A stretch of DNA of 64,000 bases from Pseudobacteroides sp. (GCF_036567765.1 NZ_DATCTU010000104.1:1-64000); one strand, 5' to 3'. Positions 9,038 through 17,050 are shown, counted from the first letter of the stretch. Made by a program: numbers and translations. Notes: a model not told the origin generated them from the sequence alone.

Positions 9038-10696
9038 ATGAAGCTTAAAAAGGCTTTAAAAAGCTTTACGGCCGTAGCATTATCTGTTTCTTTAATGGCA
9101 GGATTGCAATTCCCAGTATCACAGCAAGCCAATGCAGAGCTTGTTAGTGGCGAAAAGTTTCTAGGTAATGTTATTGCCAGCAAAATTCCGGCAGGTTTTT
9201 CTACCTATTGGAATCAGGTAACACCTGAAAATGCGAGCAAATGGGGTCCAGTTGAGGAAACTCGCGACAAAATGAACTGGGCTAACGTTGATCTTATCTA
9301 TGATTATTGCAAAACCAACAAATATCCATTCAAATTCCACACTTTAGTATGGGGAAGTCAGGAGCCTACATGGATGACAAGTATCCCTAACGCTGAAAAG
9401 AAAGAAGAAGTATTGGAGTGGATGGATGCTGTTGCAGAAAAATACGGAGATTCGGAGTTCATTGATGTTGTAAACGAACCTTTACATCAGCCGCCATCTT
9501 TTAAAGATGCAATAGGCGGCAACGGTTCTACCGGTTGGGACTGGGTTATCTGGTCATTCCAGGAAGCAAGAAAGAGATTTAAGGGAAAGCTCCTCATTAA
9601 TGAGTATGGAATCATAAGCGATCCAGGTGCAACTAACAACTATTTAAATATTATTAAATTACTTAAAGACAGAAACCTTATTGACGGTATAGGCATACAG
9701 TGCCACCAATTCAATATGGATACTGTTACAACAAGCACAATGAGAAGCGTTCTAAATTCATTGGCTGCTACAGGACTTCCAATATACGTTTCCGAGCTTG
9801 ACATGACCGGCGATGACGCTACCCAGTTAGCCAGATACAAGGAAAAATTCCCTGTTTTGTGGGAACATACTGGAGTAAAAGGCATAACCCTTTGGGGATA
9901 TATCGAAGGAACTACATGGAAAGAGCAAACACATCTACTTACACTTAGAAACGAAGAACGTCCTGCACTTAAATGGCTAAGGGAGTATTTAAAATCCACG
10001 GTAACTCCATTGCCGACATTTACTCCAACACCTACACCCACACCTGACTTAACAGTGAGGGATGCAATGAAAGTTATTGAGGCTGAGAATTATTCATCTG
10101 TAAGTGCAGCGACTATAGAAAAATCCGTTAACGAAGATGGTACAGTCAATTTGGGATACATATCTAACGGAAACTATGTTACATACAGCAATGTGGATTT
10201 CGGTACTGCAGGCTCAACCTTATTCAGAGCCAGAGTTGCATCAGGATCACAATCCACCACAAATATCGAGGTACGGTTAAATAGTGAAACCGGCACGCTT
10301 TTGGGTACTCTATATGTTAACTCAACAGGTGGTTGGAATGTTTACACTGAAAGTTCTACCGGTATCAACAAGGTAACAGGAGTCAACAAGATAGTCTTGA
10401 AGTTCACTGGCCCCGTTAACCTTGACTGGTTCACCTTCTCTGCAACAGCTAAACCGTCAGTTGGACCTACTGTAACTCCTACGTCGACGCCAACTCCTTC
10501 GTCAGCAATAAAAACACCTGATTTAAACGGTGACAAAGTAGTTAATATGGCAGACGTTATTCTCATGGCTACTGCTTTTGGTGCAGTTTCCGGAGAAAGC
10601 AAATTCAAACCTGCATACGATCTGACTGATGACGGTGCAATAAATATGGCCGATGTAATAGTTATCGGTAAAGTGTTTGGCCAGACAATCGCTTAG
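9038..10696 (+). CDS. Cellulosomal GH10 endo-beta-1,4-xylanase with CBM6 and dockerin
   Basis: This 552-residue secreted xylanase has a signal peptide (about 1-33, ending QQANA), a GH10 barrel (about 38-325), a Thr/Pro linker, a CBM6 module (about 345-470, starting VIEAENYSS and ending LDWFTFSA), a second linker and a C-terminal dockerin (about 493-551). The catalytic pair is E147 (VVNEP, acid/base) and E253 (YVSELDM, nucleophile). CBM6 normally binds xylan or single glucan chains. The dockerin has two Ca-binding repeats (DLNGDKVVNMADVI and DLTDDGAINMADVI) and, unlike the neighbouring GH9, no X-module. It is transcribed divergently from cel9 and converges on dnaX. Confidence 0.96.
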   Translation: MKLKKALKSFTAVALSVSLMAGLQFPVSQQANAELVSGEKFLGNVIASKIPAGFSTYWNQVTPENASKWGPVEETRDKMNWANVDLIYDYCKTNKYPFKFHTLVWGSQEPTWMTSIPNAEKKEEVLEWMDAVAEKYGDSEFIDVVNEPLHQPPSFKDAIGGNGSTGWDWVIWSFQEARKRFKGKLLINEYGIISDPGATNNYLNIIKLLKDRNLIDGIGIQCHQFNMDTVTTSTMRSVLNSLAATGLPIYVSELDMTGDDATQLARYKEKFPVLWEHTGVKGITLWGYIEGTTWKEQTHLLTLRNEERPALKWLREYLKSTVTPLPTFTPTPTPTPDLTVRDAMKVIEAENYSSVSAATIEKSVNEDGTVNLGYISNGNYVTYSNVDFGTAGSTLFRARVASGSQSTTNIEVRLNSETGTLLGTLYVNSTGGWNVYTESSTGINKVTGVNKIVLKFTGPVNLDWFTFSATAKPSVGPTVTPTSTPTPSSAIKTPDLNGDKVVNMADVILMATAFGAVSGESKFKPAYDLTDDGAINMADVIVIGKVFGQTIA

Positions 10697-10727
10697 TGAT
10701 AGATATATATCATTAGACAATAAAAAG

Positions 10728-10765
10728 CTCCTGACAAATAGTATTTCATAAACTTTTGTCAGGAG
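10728..10765. terminator. Bidirectional terminator between the xylanase gene and dnaX
   Basis: Perfect 11-base arms CTCCTGACAAA (10728-10738) and TTTGTCAGGAG (10755-10765) are followed by TTTCTT on the plus strand and by a CTTTTTATT tract on the minus strand. It can serve both convergent genes. Confidence 0.88.
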
Positions 10766-10818
10766 TTTCTTCGTATTTTGAAATTTTCTTATATTCTGCA
10801 CAAAATTCTACAGCAATA

Positions 10819-12462
10819 TTATTCATCAATGATATTTACCGGCATTTCAAACTTGTCCACTAATTCCCGGGCTAGCTCATCCTCGTCCTTTTTTTCCTTT
10901 TCCATATTGTCTCCAAGACTATCCTCATCAAAACACTTTGCCTTTACATCCCTACCCAATCTTTCTTTTAAAGCATTCTCAATGAACTCAATGTTTTCAG
11001 CCTTGGACAGAATTGTCTTGGCAAGCCCTTTTCCCGGCCCCAGCACAACGCCAATAGTCTTACTTCCCAGCTCTATTGCTTTTGTATCCAACAAATTTGC
11101 ATAAAGAACCATTCTTCCCATTTTCCTAAAGTCATCAATTATTTGCTCCCAGCAGTCTATCGACTTTAGAGAGTTAATATCAACTTTAGATACGTCAACA
11201 TTTTCATGTTGTGATGAGACTGGCTTTTTAGCTTCCTTCTTATCCACCACTTGATCGCTGCCGTTTTTTATCCCTCCATTACCTGAGAAACTCTCCATTT
11301 TACTGAATTCACCGTTCTGCAGTTTGTTTTCAAGTATGGAGAGCCTTTCGATAATATCATCCTGAAGTTTGTTAAAATTGCTGTCACATATTTTTATCAA
11401 GGATAGCTCAAAAAGAATCCGAGGATGCTTCGACCATTTTATATTAGCCTCCAATGATGAAAATTCCCTAATTGTAAGCATGATCTCTTCCTTAGAAAAA
11501 AAACCGCTCTGCTTTTTCATTGTATCAAGCACATCATTCATAACATCTATTACTTCCTCAGGCTTGTCCGTAAGCTTACAAACTAAAAGATTTCTATAGT
11601 AAAATATCAAATCGGACAAAAACTTGGAAATATCTTTTCCGGCCATAATAAGCTCATCTATAAGAGCAAGTATTCTATTTATATTTCTGTCCCTGATTGC
11701 TTCTACAAATTCTGAAATAAAAGTGTCGTTGACAATTCCCACAACCTTCAAGGTATGCTCGTAAGTAATATTTTTATCCCCTTGTGAAATACACTGGTCA
11801 AGTATACTTATTGCATCTCTTAATGCACCGTCGGATAGCTTGGCAATAAGCCTGGAAGCCTCCGGATCCAGCACAACCCCGCTTGAACTGGAAATAGTCT
11901 CTAATCTTTTCACTATGCTGTCAATTGGTATCCTTCTGAAATCATACCTCTGACACCTTGACAAAATTGTCGCAGGCAGCTTGTGAGGCTCTGTTGTAGC
12001 AAGAATAAAAACCACATGTGACGGCGGCTCCTCAAGTGTCTTAAGCAAGGCATTAAATGCTCCGGTAGAAAGCATATGTACCTCGTCTATTATATAAACC
12101 TTAAATCTGGCCTGAGATGGTCTATAAATCACCTCATCCCTTATTTCCCTCACATTATCAACGCTGTTGTTTGATGCCGCGTCTATTTCTATAACATCCA
12201 TGATACTGCCCGAAAGAATCCCCTTGCATATATCACACTCATTACAGGGATCGCCAGCCTTAGGATTCAAACAGTTTATAGCCCTAGAAAAGATTTTGGC
12301 CATTGTAGTTTTTCCTGTACCCCTTGTACCGCAAAACAGGTATGCATGTGCTATATGATCTGTAACTACACTGTTTTTAAGCGTCTTAACTACATGCTCC
12401 TGCTCAACCACATCTTCAAAAAGCAGAGGTCTCCATTTCCTGTATAAAGCTAAATATGACAT
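10819..12462 (-). CDS. dnaX: DNA polymerase III subunits gamma/tau
   Basis: This 547-residue clamp-loader ATPase has Walker A GTRGTGKT (residues 45-52), zinc ligands C64, C73, C76 and C79, DEVHML near 125-130 and the sensor SRC motif (ILSRCQRYDFR). Domain III and a lysine-rich tau-like extension follow. DnaX loads the beta clamp and tethers the replicative polymerase. It reads directly downstream of the SRP RNA gene, the conserved Firmicute order, but the ybaB-recR pair that should follow is displaced by the GH10 and GH9 genes. I saw no strong programmed frameshift signal. Confidence 0.97.
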   Translation of the reverse strand: MSYLALYRKWRPLLFEDVVEQEHVVKTLKNSVVTDHIAHAYLFCGTRGTGKTTMAKIFSRAINCLNPKAGDPCNECDICKGILSGSIMDVIEIDAASNNSVDNVREIRDEVIYRPSQARFKVYIIDEVHMLSTGAFNALLKTLEEPPSHVVFILATTEPHKLPATILSRCQRYDFRRIPIDSIVKRLETISSSSGVVLDPEASRLIAKLSDGALRDAISILDQCISQGDKNITYEHTLKVVGIVNDTFISEFVEAIRDRNINRILALIDELIMAGKDISKFLSDLIFYYRNLLVCKLTDKPEEVIDVMNDVLDTMKKQSGFFSKEEIMLTIREFSSLEANIKWSKHPRILFELSLIKICDSNFNKLQDDIIERLSILENKLQNGEFSKMESFSGNGGIKNGSDQVVDKKEAKKPVSSQHENVDVSKVDINSLKSIDCWEQIIDDFRKMGRMVLYANLLDTKAIELGSKTIGVVLGPGKGLAKTILSKAENIEFIENALKERLGRDVKAKCFDEDSLGDNMEKEKKDEDELARELVDKFEMPVNIIDE

Positions 12463-12550
12463 ATTATCTATCTCCCTAAACGAATGCTCAAAATCATTCC
12501 TAAAATCAAAAAAAGAGCGTAACTGGACACCCTTTTAATTTATAATTTAT

Positions 12551-12820
12551 TGGCCGTGCACCTAACTTCGACTAACCATTACAAGCGTTACCCAAGTAGT
12601 AAACTCAAACCAGGACCCCCCACGGCACACGAAAGTGCCTGTTTACCGCTGCTTCTGTCAAGACCTGACGGGGTTCGCAGGGTTTCGTTGCGTGAGACCC
12701 AATTATCATCGCTTCTTGCTTGGGGCAGTCCCTACAAAAGTAAGCCTCGGTGTAGGAATTCAACCCTGCTAAGCGGATTGCAGGAATAGGGCACCGCTAT
12801 CTCCCCATCTAGCACGACCA
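12551..12820 (-). ncRNA. ffs: Signal recognition particle RNA (large, Firmicute type)
   Basis: On the minus strand the terminal segments GGTCGTGC (5') and GCACGGCC (3') pair over eight bases and define a 270-base RNA, the usual length for the Alu-domain-containing SRP RNA of Bacilli and Clostridia. The universally conserved helix 8 region is readable as GTCAGGTC followed by AGAAGCAGC (around 12650-12672), where Ffh binds. The Alu part lies near the 5' end. The RNA lies 88 bases upstream of dnaX in the same direction. Open frames crossing it are spurious. Confidence 0.95.
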
Positions 12821-12942
12821 AATATTTAAACATTATTAACTTATCAAGCCTTGTAGACAATAAAACTGTTAACAAGGTACTCAAATATTATATGCGAAAG
12901 TTTAATATATATCAAGACATTTTAGCAAATAAAAATATACAA

Positions 12943-12985
12943 TTTTTTGATGTCTAGGAAATTATGTTGTATATTGTGCCTTTAT
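12943..12985 (+). repeat. Dispersed repeat copy beginning TTTTTTGATGTCTAGG
   Basis: The 16-base string TTTTTTGATGTCTAGG (12943-12958) is followed by AAATTATGTTGTATAT. The string recurs inverted at 13270-13285 (across the end of the phosphopantetheinyl transferase gene) and, with one change, at 53481-53496. The following bases match the left arm of the palindromic repeat family. The region 12821-13270 holds this copy, a hairpin and a tiny open frame, and no recognisable gene. Confidence 0.55.
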
Positions 12986-13041
12986 CTCTTAAAAAATATG
13001 TGGATAATAAAAACTTATCATAGCTTGTGTTAAAAATGGGC

Positions 13042-13098
13042 AAAAAAAAAGCACTTTAAGATATATTTTATAAATAATTCCAATAAAGTAAGTGCTTT
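13042..13098 (-). terminator. Rho-independent terminator on the minus strand
   Basis: AAAGCACTT (minus sense, 13090-13098) pairs with AAGTGCTTT (13048-13056), and on the minus strand the hairpin runs straight into a T9 tract ending near 13042. It lies about 170 bases after the stop of the phosphopantetheinyl transferase gene and most likely ends that transcript. The loop region is long (33 bases). Confidence 0.6.
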
Positions 13099-13137
13099 AA
13101 GATAAAATAAACCTCACCTTTTTAAAGGAGGAACATA

Positions 13138-13173
13138 ATGAAAAAGTCAGTATTGTTAACTGTGGCAATTTAA
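13138..13173 (+). CDS. Possible 11-residue leader-like small ORF
   Basis: An ATG preceded by an excellent AAAGGAGG ribosome binding site (eight-base spacing) opens an 11-codon frame encoding MKKSVLLTVAI, then TAA. The peptide looks like the first residues of a signal peptide. It may be the remnant of a deleted secreted-protein gene, a leader peptide or a genuine micropeptide. The strong ribosome binding site is the only solid evidence; no downstream gene on this strand begins before 14111. Confidence 0.3.
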   Translation: MKKSVLLTVAI

Positions 13174-13270
13174 TTATACCATAAATTTGTATAAAAGCCT
13201 ACTAAAATATTTACTAAAAATCAAGAATTTTTTCAACTGAATTATGTGCAACTTTTTATTAAAAATCCCC

Positions 13271-13960
13271 CTAGACATCAAAAAAACCAGATAACTCTAA
13301 TACACCAATTCTCTCAACATTATCGGGAAATTTATTGTGCATGGAGCATGCTGCCATCTTGTAGCCCTCTCCAATATCATACTGCTTAAAAAACCACTTG
13401 CTGCTTCCATTGGAATCTTCCACATAAATATTATTTGCAGCCATCCTTATTGAAAAGGAATCAAGGGGAATTGACAATCCTTTGCCGCAAGCTTTTATAT
13501 AACTTTCTTTTAAAGTCCACAGCTGAAAAAAGTAATCCACCCTGTCACATGGCTGCTTTGAATTTATATCAATGAGTTCGTCCTTAGAAAAAAAACGCTC
13601 CGCTATTTTCATGTCCATGCTGCGGATACCTTCAACATCTATACCTGCAGGAGAAGAGTCTGCTATACATACAACCCATTCGCCTGAATGAGATATATTA
13701 AAATTAAAATCAGTATTCCCTAAAAGGTATGGCTTGCCGTAATCATTGAGTTTAAAAAACAATTCTTCATTGGTTAAGTTGAGCCTTGTACATATGACAT
13801 AACGGACCATCAAATCTCCAAATAATGCCCTTAATGCATCCTCTTGCATTCTGTACTTTTTTATTCTTGCTTGCTTTTCACTGCTGACACAGCTCATAAG
13901 TCTGTCATAATTGCCTACATTAGTGCCTGAATCAATTTTTAACGCAAAAACCTCGCTCAT
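13271..13960 (-). CDS. Sfp-type 4'-phosphopantetheinyl transferase
   Basis: I start at the ATG ending at 13960 (229 residues), which has GGAG eight bases upstream and begins MSEVFALKID; the open frame extends further without a ribosome binding site. The Sfp/Gsp signature is complete: KPYLLGN, FNFNISHSGEWVVCIA, GIDVEGIR (Mg-binding Asp and Glu) and FFQLWTLKESYIKACGKGL. The enzyme transfers phosphopantetheine from CoA to a Ser of carrier proteins. The Sfp subtype usually serves nonribosomal peptide or polyketide synthases. None of those are in the window, so its partner is unknown. It is divergent from the REC-GGDEF gene. Its last codons overlap a copy of the TTTTTTGATGTCTAGG string. Confidence 0.93.
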   Translation of the reverse strand: MSEVFALKIDSGTNVGNYDRLMSCVSSEKQARIKKYRMQEDALRALFGDLMVRYVICTRLNLTNEELFFKLNDYGKPYLLGNTDFNFNISHSGEWVVCIADSSPAGIDVEGIRSMDMKIAERFFSKDELIDINSKQPCDRVDYFFQLWTLKESYIKACGKGLSIPLDSFSIRMAANNIYVEDSNGSSKWFFKQYDIGEGYKMAACSMHNKFPDNVERIGVLELSGFFDV

Positions 13961-14110
13961 CGCATTCGCTCCAATAATAATAATCCGGATATTTACCACT
14001 TCTAATATAATATACATAAATTGCATTTGCAACCTTGGCTTTGTACAAAATTTTATTGTTAAAAAAATCGAATTTTTGTCGATATAATTGTAAGGAGGTG
14101 GCAAATAACG

Positions 14111-15160
14111 ATGAAAGTAAACCTAAAAGAAAATGAAGAGAAGGTATTGGTAATCGATAAAGATAAATCTGTCACAAGCATATTATCAAACAGGCTAAAA
14201 AGCGTTGGTATAAATGTACTAACCGCTGCTGATGAAGATAGTGCTTTTGATGTTATCAGAACAAATAGACCTGATATTATACTTCTTGATATCCTTATGA
14301 AGTCAAAAAGTGGAGAAGATCTGTTAAACGTTCTTACAATCAATCAATTATCTTCAAATATACCCATCATTATACTTTCTTCCGCTATTGACGTCAATTC
14401 AAAGGTATATGGATTTTTATCAGGTGCCAGCGATTATATAGTTAAGCCCTTCCGTTTTGCCGAAGTTTATGCCAGAATAAAAAACCAGTTAAGAATTATA
14501 TCAATGCAAAGTGAACTTGAGAAGAAGAACAGGGAACTAGTGGAAAAAAACCTGCTCCTTCAGCAAATGACGGTAACAGATGGCCTTACCGGCTTGTACA
14601 ACAAAAGGTACATCTTAAGCAGGCTTGTAAACGATATTACTCATGCGTCTAAGTATCAGGAATCTATTTCATTCATAATGGTTGATATTGATCATTTCAA
14701 GCATATTAACGATACATACGGTCATTTGGTCGGAGATATGCTTTTAAAGGAAGTGGCCCACACCCTAAAGAATATGGTGAGAGATGTGGATATTATGGCT
14801 CGATATGGAGGAGAAGAATTCTTAATAGTAGTTCCAAATGAAGATCTCATCGGAACAAAGATTTTAGCGGAGAGGCTCCGGCAAAAAATAGAAAAAACAT
14901 CTTTTCCTATAGACAATCATCAGTTAAAAATAACAATAAGCATTGGCGTTAAAAGTGCTCATATAAATTTGGATGCCGATTCAGACACAGAAGTCACCAG
15001 ACTTATTGGAGAAGCAGACCTGGCCCTGCTTAAGGCTAAAGCTAACGGCCGTAACAGGGTAGAAATATTCGATGGGGACTTTAACATAGAAAAGCCAAAA
15101 GCTCCCAATTCACAGCCCCACAGTTTCAGGAGCAGCTTATCAGCCAATTTGACACATTGA
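14111..15160 (+). CDS. PleD-like response regulator with GGDEF domain (diguanylate cyclase)
   Basis: This 349-residue cytoplasmic signalling protein has a receiver domain (about 10-128) with acidic residues near 16-18, phosphoacceptor D60 (IILLDILM) and K in DYIVKPF. A helical linker (SELEKKNRELVEKNLLLQQM) leads to a GGDEF domain (about 155-330) that carries the active GGEEF variant. RDVD lies five residues before GGEEF, a complete inhibitory I-site for cyclic di-GMP feedback. Phosphorylation should activate the cyclase. No histidine kinase is adjacent, so the partner is orphan. GGAGG precedes the ATG. A 16-base Ser/Pro tail is unremarkable. Confidence 0.93.
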   Translation: MKVNLKENEEKVLVIDKDKSVTSILSNRLKSVGINVLTAADEDSAFDVIRTNRPDIILLDILMKSKSGEDLLNVLTINQLSSNIPIIILSSAIDVNSKVYGFLSGASDYIVKPFRFAEVYARIKNQLRIISMQSELEKKNRELVEKNLLLQQMTVTDGLTGLYNKRYILSRLVNDITHASKYQESISFIMVDIDHFKHINDTYGHLVGDMLLKEVAHTLKNMVRDVDIMARYGGEEFLIVVPNEDLIGTKILAERLRQKIEKTSFPIDNHQLKITISIGVKSAHINLDADSDTEVTRLIGEADLALLKAKANGRNRVEIFDGDFNIEKPKAPNSQPHSFRSSLSANLTH

Positions 15161-15166
15161 TGCATG

Positions 15167-15205
15167 TTAGAACAAAATCGATTGCGATTTTGAACCTTGA
15201 TCGTT
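15167..15205 (+). repeat. Hairpin element TTAGAA-stem-CTTGATCGTT, copy 1
   Basis: TTAGAA is followed by a perfect eight-pair stem (CAAAATCG / CGATTTTG, loop ATTG) and then by CTTGATCGTT. The same flanks occur around a different but equally perfect stem at 49231-49271. It lies just after the GGDEF gene stop and directly adjoins a palindromic repeat. Confidence 0.55.
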
Positions 15206-15210
15206 GTCGT

Positions 15211-15257
15211 GTGAAATTGTAGTGTGAATACACCATAATTTCCTAGACTTTAAAAAA
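15211..15257 (-). repeat. Dispersed palindromic repeat, copy 3
   Basis: In minus-strand sense this reads CTAGGAAATTATGGTGTA, two bases, then CACACTACAATTTCAC, an imperfect palindrome. It aligns with copies at 8814-8842, 12953-12985 and 53491-53528, and like the last of these sits just after the T tract of a terminator (that of the PfkB gene). Confidence 0.55.
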
Positions 15258-15262
15258 CTGCT

Positions 15263-15308
15263 GAGCCTAGTTATACCTTCCTTATGGATTACAAGTATGA
15301 CTAGGCTC
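15263..15308. terminator. Bidirectional terminator between GGDEF and PfkB genes
   Basis: Arms GAGCCTAGTTATAC and GTATGACTAGGCTC pair with one mismatch. On the minus strand a TTTTTT tract follows six bases after the stem; on the plus strand the tail is ATTATTTT. It serves the convergent gene pair. Confidence 0.8.
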
Positions 15309-15322
15309 CATTATTTTAGTGC

Positions 15323-16252
15323 CTATAAATATTCTAATGTACAGTCTTTCATGAGCTGTTCAACAGATTTACCACAAACCATTCCAATCTCCGTAAATTG
15401 GGTGTTGGACACTGCACAAGCTGTTGCAAATCTCATCATATCATCCCTTGAATACCCCTGTATAATGCTTAGTGCAACACCGGCAGTCATGGAATCTCCT
15501 GAGCCAATAGCATTCACAACTTCTACCTTGGGTGGTTTAGCATGTATTTTAGAGTATCTATCAACCAGCAATGCTCCGTCAGCTCCCATTGAAGCAATAA
15601 CAGAGCCAACCCCTGAATTCAAAATATCGCTGCATGCATTTATAATATCTTCTTTTCCTCTGATGCTTTTACCTGAAGCCTGTGAAAGCTCCCTGGTATT
15701 TGGCTTGATAAAATTCGGTCCTGCCTTTATTCCTTCTTTTAAGGCATCACCGCTTGCATCAAGGATTGTAACAACCCCAAGAGGTTTAGCCATGTCAATT
15801 AATATTTTATAAAATTCCACCGGTATTCCTTCAGGAAGCCCGCCTGTGCATACCAATACACTGGTACTTTCCAATACAGTTTTAAAATCTGTCAGAAATT
15901 GATCCATATCCGATTCTTTAATATATGGCCCAAACTCCAGAATTTCTGTTTCAGTCATGCCTGCTTTGTCAATTATATTTATGTTTGTTCTGGTTTCACC
16001 ATCCACCTGGATAAACCTGCTTTTAATCCCGCGGCTTGCAAGGCTGTCACTAATCCACCTGCCGGTGTCCCCTGCAATAAAACCTGCAGCATAAACCTTG
16101 GCTCCTAAAATGGACAACACCCTGGATACATTTATACCCTTACCCCCAGGCGATTTAATAATATTTTTTACCCTGAACATGGACCCGGCCTTAAATTCAT
16201 CAATAAAATAAACTTTATCCAATGCAGGGTTAAGAGAAACAACTGTTATCAT
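15323..16252 (-). CDS. PfkB-family hexose phosphate kinase (1-phosphofructokinase type)
   Basis: I choose the ATG ending at 16252 (309 residues, MITVVSLNPALDKVY) because AGAGGTG is well spaced before it; an in-frame GTG lies four codons upstream. The ribokinase-like fold is shown by the N-terminal SPGGKGINVSRVL motif and the C-terminal NAIGSGDSMTAGVAL motif, with the catalytic Asp in GSGDS. The SLNPALD start and length point to the FruK/LacC branch, which phosphorylates fructose-1-phosphate or tagatose-6-phosphate. No fructose PTS gene or FruR regulator is adjacent, so the substrate stays open. Confidence 0.87.
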   Translation of the reverse strand: MITVVSLNPALDKVYFIDEFKAGSMFRVKNIIKSPGGKGINVSRVLSILGAKVYAAGFIAGDTGRWISDSLASRGIKSRFIQVDGETRTNINIIDKAGMTETEILEFGPYIKESDMDQFLTDFKTVLESTSVLVCTGGLPEGIPVEFYKILIDMAKPLGVVTILDASGDALKEGIKAGPNFIKPNTRELSQASGKSIRGKEDIINACSDILNSGVGSVIASMGADGALLVDRYSKIHAKPPKVEVVNAIGSGDSMTAGVALSIIQGYSRDDMMRFATACAVSNTQFTEIGMVCGKSVEQLMKDCTLEYL

Positions 16253-16426
16253 AATACCGTGCACCTCTTAAATAATAACTTTTAATCTTTGCAACTATGC
16301 GTTTTGCAATAATAATTCTATATATTTGTCATATAAATCATACTACTATAAAATCAATATGTAAAACTAATTCTATCTGAGTTAAAATAATGTAAGATTG
16401 GAATTGCTGTAAAATCAATAGAATAA

Positions 16427-16466
16427 AATAACGAACTGAATCATTATCTTGAACCAGTTCGTTATT
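16427..16466 (-). terminator. Terminator of the small paralogous genes
   Basis: Perfect 12-base arms AATAACGAACTG and CAGTTCGTTATT with a 16-base loop lie 12 bases after the stop of the 45-residue gene; TTTTATTC follows on the minus strand. Confidence 0.75.
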
Positions 16467-16477
16467 CCATACATCAA

Positions 16478-16615
16478 TTATTTGTTTTTCTTCTTGTTTT
16501 TTACTTCCCGGTACTTATCGGCCATATCTTTGTCAATTTCATTTTCACCAAGCTGATCGTTGGCTATATCAGGCTGAATACCCTTATTTTTTTTACCTTT
16601 TTTATTGTTATCCAC
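16478..16615 (-). CDS. Small charged protein, paralogue of the next upstream gene
   Basis: A 45-codon gene starts at GTG (ending at 16615) with AAGGAGAGG seven bases upstream. The product is very rich in Lys and Asn at both ends (VDNNKKGKKNKG... and KNKKKNK) around the centre IANDQLGENEIDKDMADKY. The segment matches INDEQLGENATKEDIKN in the neighbouring 57-residue gene, which indicates paralogy and supports both as real genes. It has no signal peptide or membrane segment. Function unknown; a spore-packaged or nucleic-acid-binding peptide is conceivable from the composition only. Confidence 0.65.
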   Translation of the reverse strand: MDNNKKGKKNKGIQPDIANDQLGENEIDKDMADKYREVKNKKKNK

Positions 16616-16686
16616 TTTTATCCTCTCCTTAAATCCTTGCTGCTTATTCACCAATTTTTATTTCTACAGTAACGAGTACGTTATTA

Positions 16687-16860
16687 TTATTTGCTTCTTG
16701 GGTCATTTTCATCCCAAAACAGCCTTATAACTTTTGTAGAATTTCCATTTTTTATATCCTCTTTTGTAGCATTTTCTCCTAGCTGTTCATCATTAATGCC
16801 GGGTGCTACGGTAGGACCCATTCCTGTTTCTCTAACCTGTTTACCCCTTCTATCTCTCAT
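16687..16860 (-). CDS. Small protein with DEQLGEN motif
   Basis: A 57-codon gene begins at ATG (ending at 16860) behind a strong GGAGGAGATG site. The protein opens with basic residues (MRDRRGKQVRETG), continues with MGPTVAPGINDEQLGENA, and ends with TKVIRLFWDENDPRSK. The central INDEQLGEN block is shared with the downstream 45-residue gene 71 bases away; the two form a likely bicistronic unit ending at the hairpin near 16450. I do not recognise the family. An open frame on the opposite strand across this gene is a shadow. Confidence 0.7.
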   Translation of the reverse strand: MRDRRGKQVRETGMGPTVAPGINDEQLGENATKEDIKNGNSTKVIRLFWDENDPRSK

Positions 16861-16943
16861 TTACCATCTCCTCCTATCCACTCTTAAAATCGACTTTATA
16901 TAAAGTATTTCTGTTCTTTTGCATATATTTATATATATAAATA

Positions 16944-16995
16944 TAACGAACTATTTAGCAATAAAACCAATAATTTATAACTAAAAAGTTCGTTA
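16944..16995 (-). terminator. Possible terminator hairpin of the peptidoglycan-binding protein gene
   Basis: TAACGAACT (16944-16952) pairs perfectly with AGTTCGTTA (16987-16995) across a 34-base loop, 55 bases after the stop of the neighbouring gene. The arm is nearly the same as in the terminator at 16427-16466. No T run follows, so its activity is doubtful. Confidence 0.4.
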
Positions 16996-17050
16996 CATTT
17001 AACATATCCAATATTAATTAATATATTCAGAATCAAACAAATAACCTTTG

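Noticed and set aside
10819..12462. Programmed frameshift making a short gamma form of DnaX
   Set aside because: No clear slippery heptamer with a downstream stem was found within the gene.
12550..12789. Plus-strand open frame of 79 codons
   Set aside because: It lies wholly within the SRP RNA gene, which is defined by pairing ends and the conserved helix 8 sequence.
16670..16683. Palindrome TAACGAGTACGTTA as a separate operator
   Set aside because: Short palindrome with arms similar to nearby terminator stems; too weak to claim a function.
16691..16903. Plus-strand open frame of 70 codons
   Set aside because: It is antisense to the 57-residue minus-strand gene, which has a strong ribosome binding site and a paralogue.
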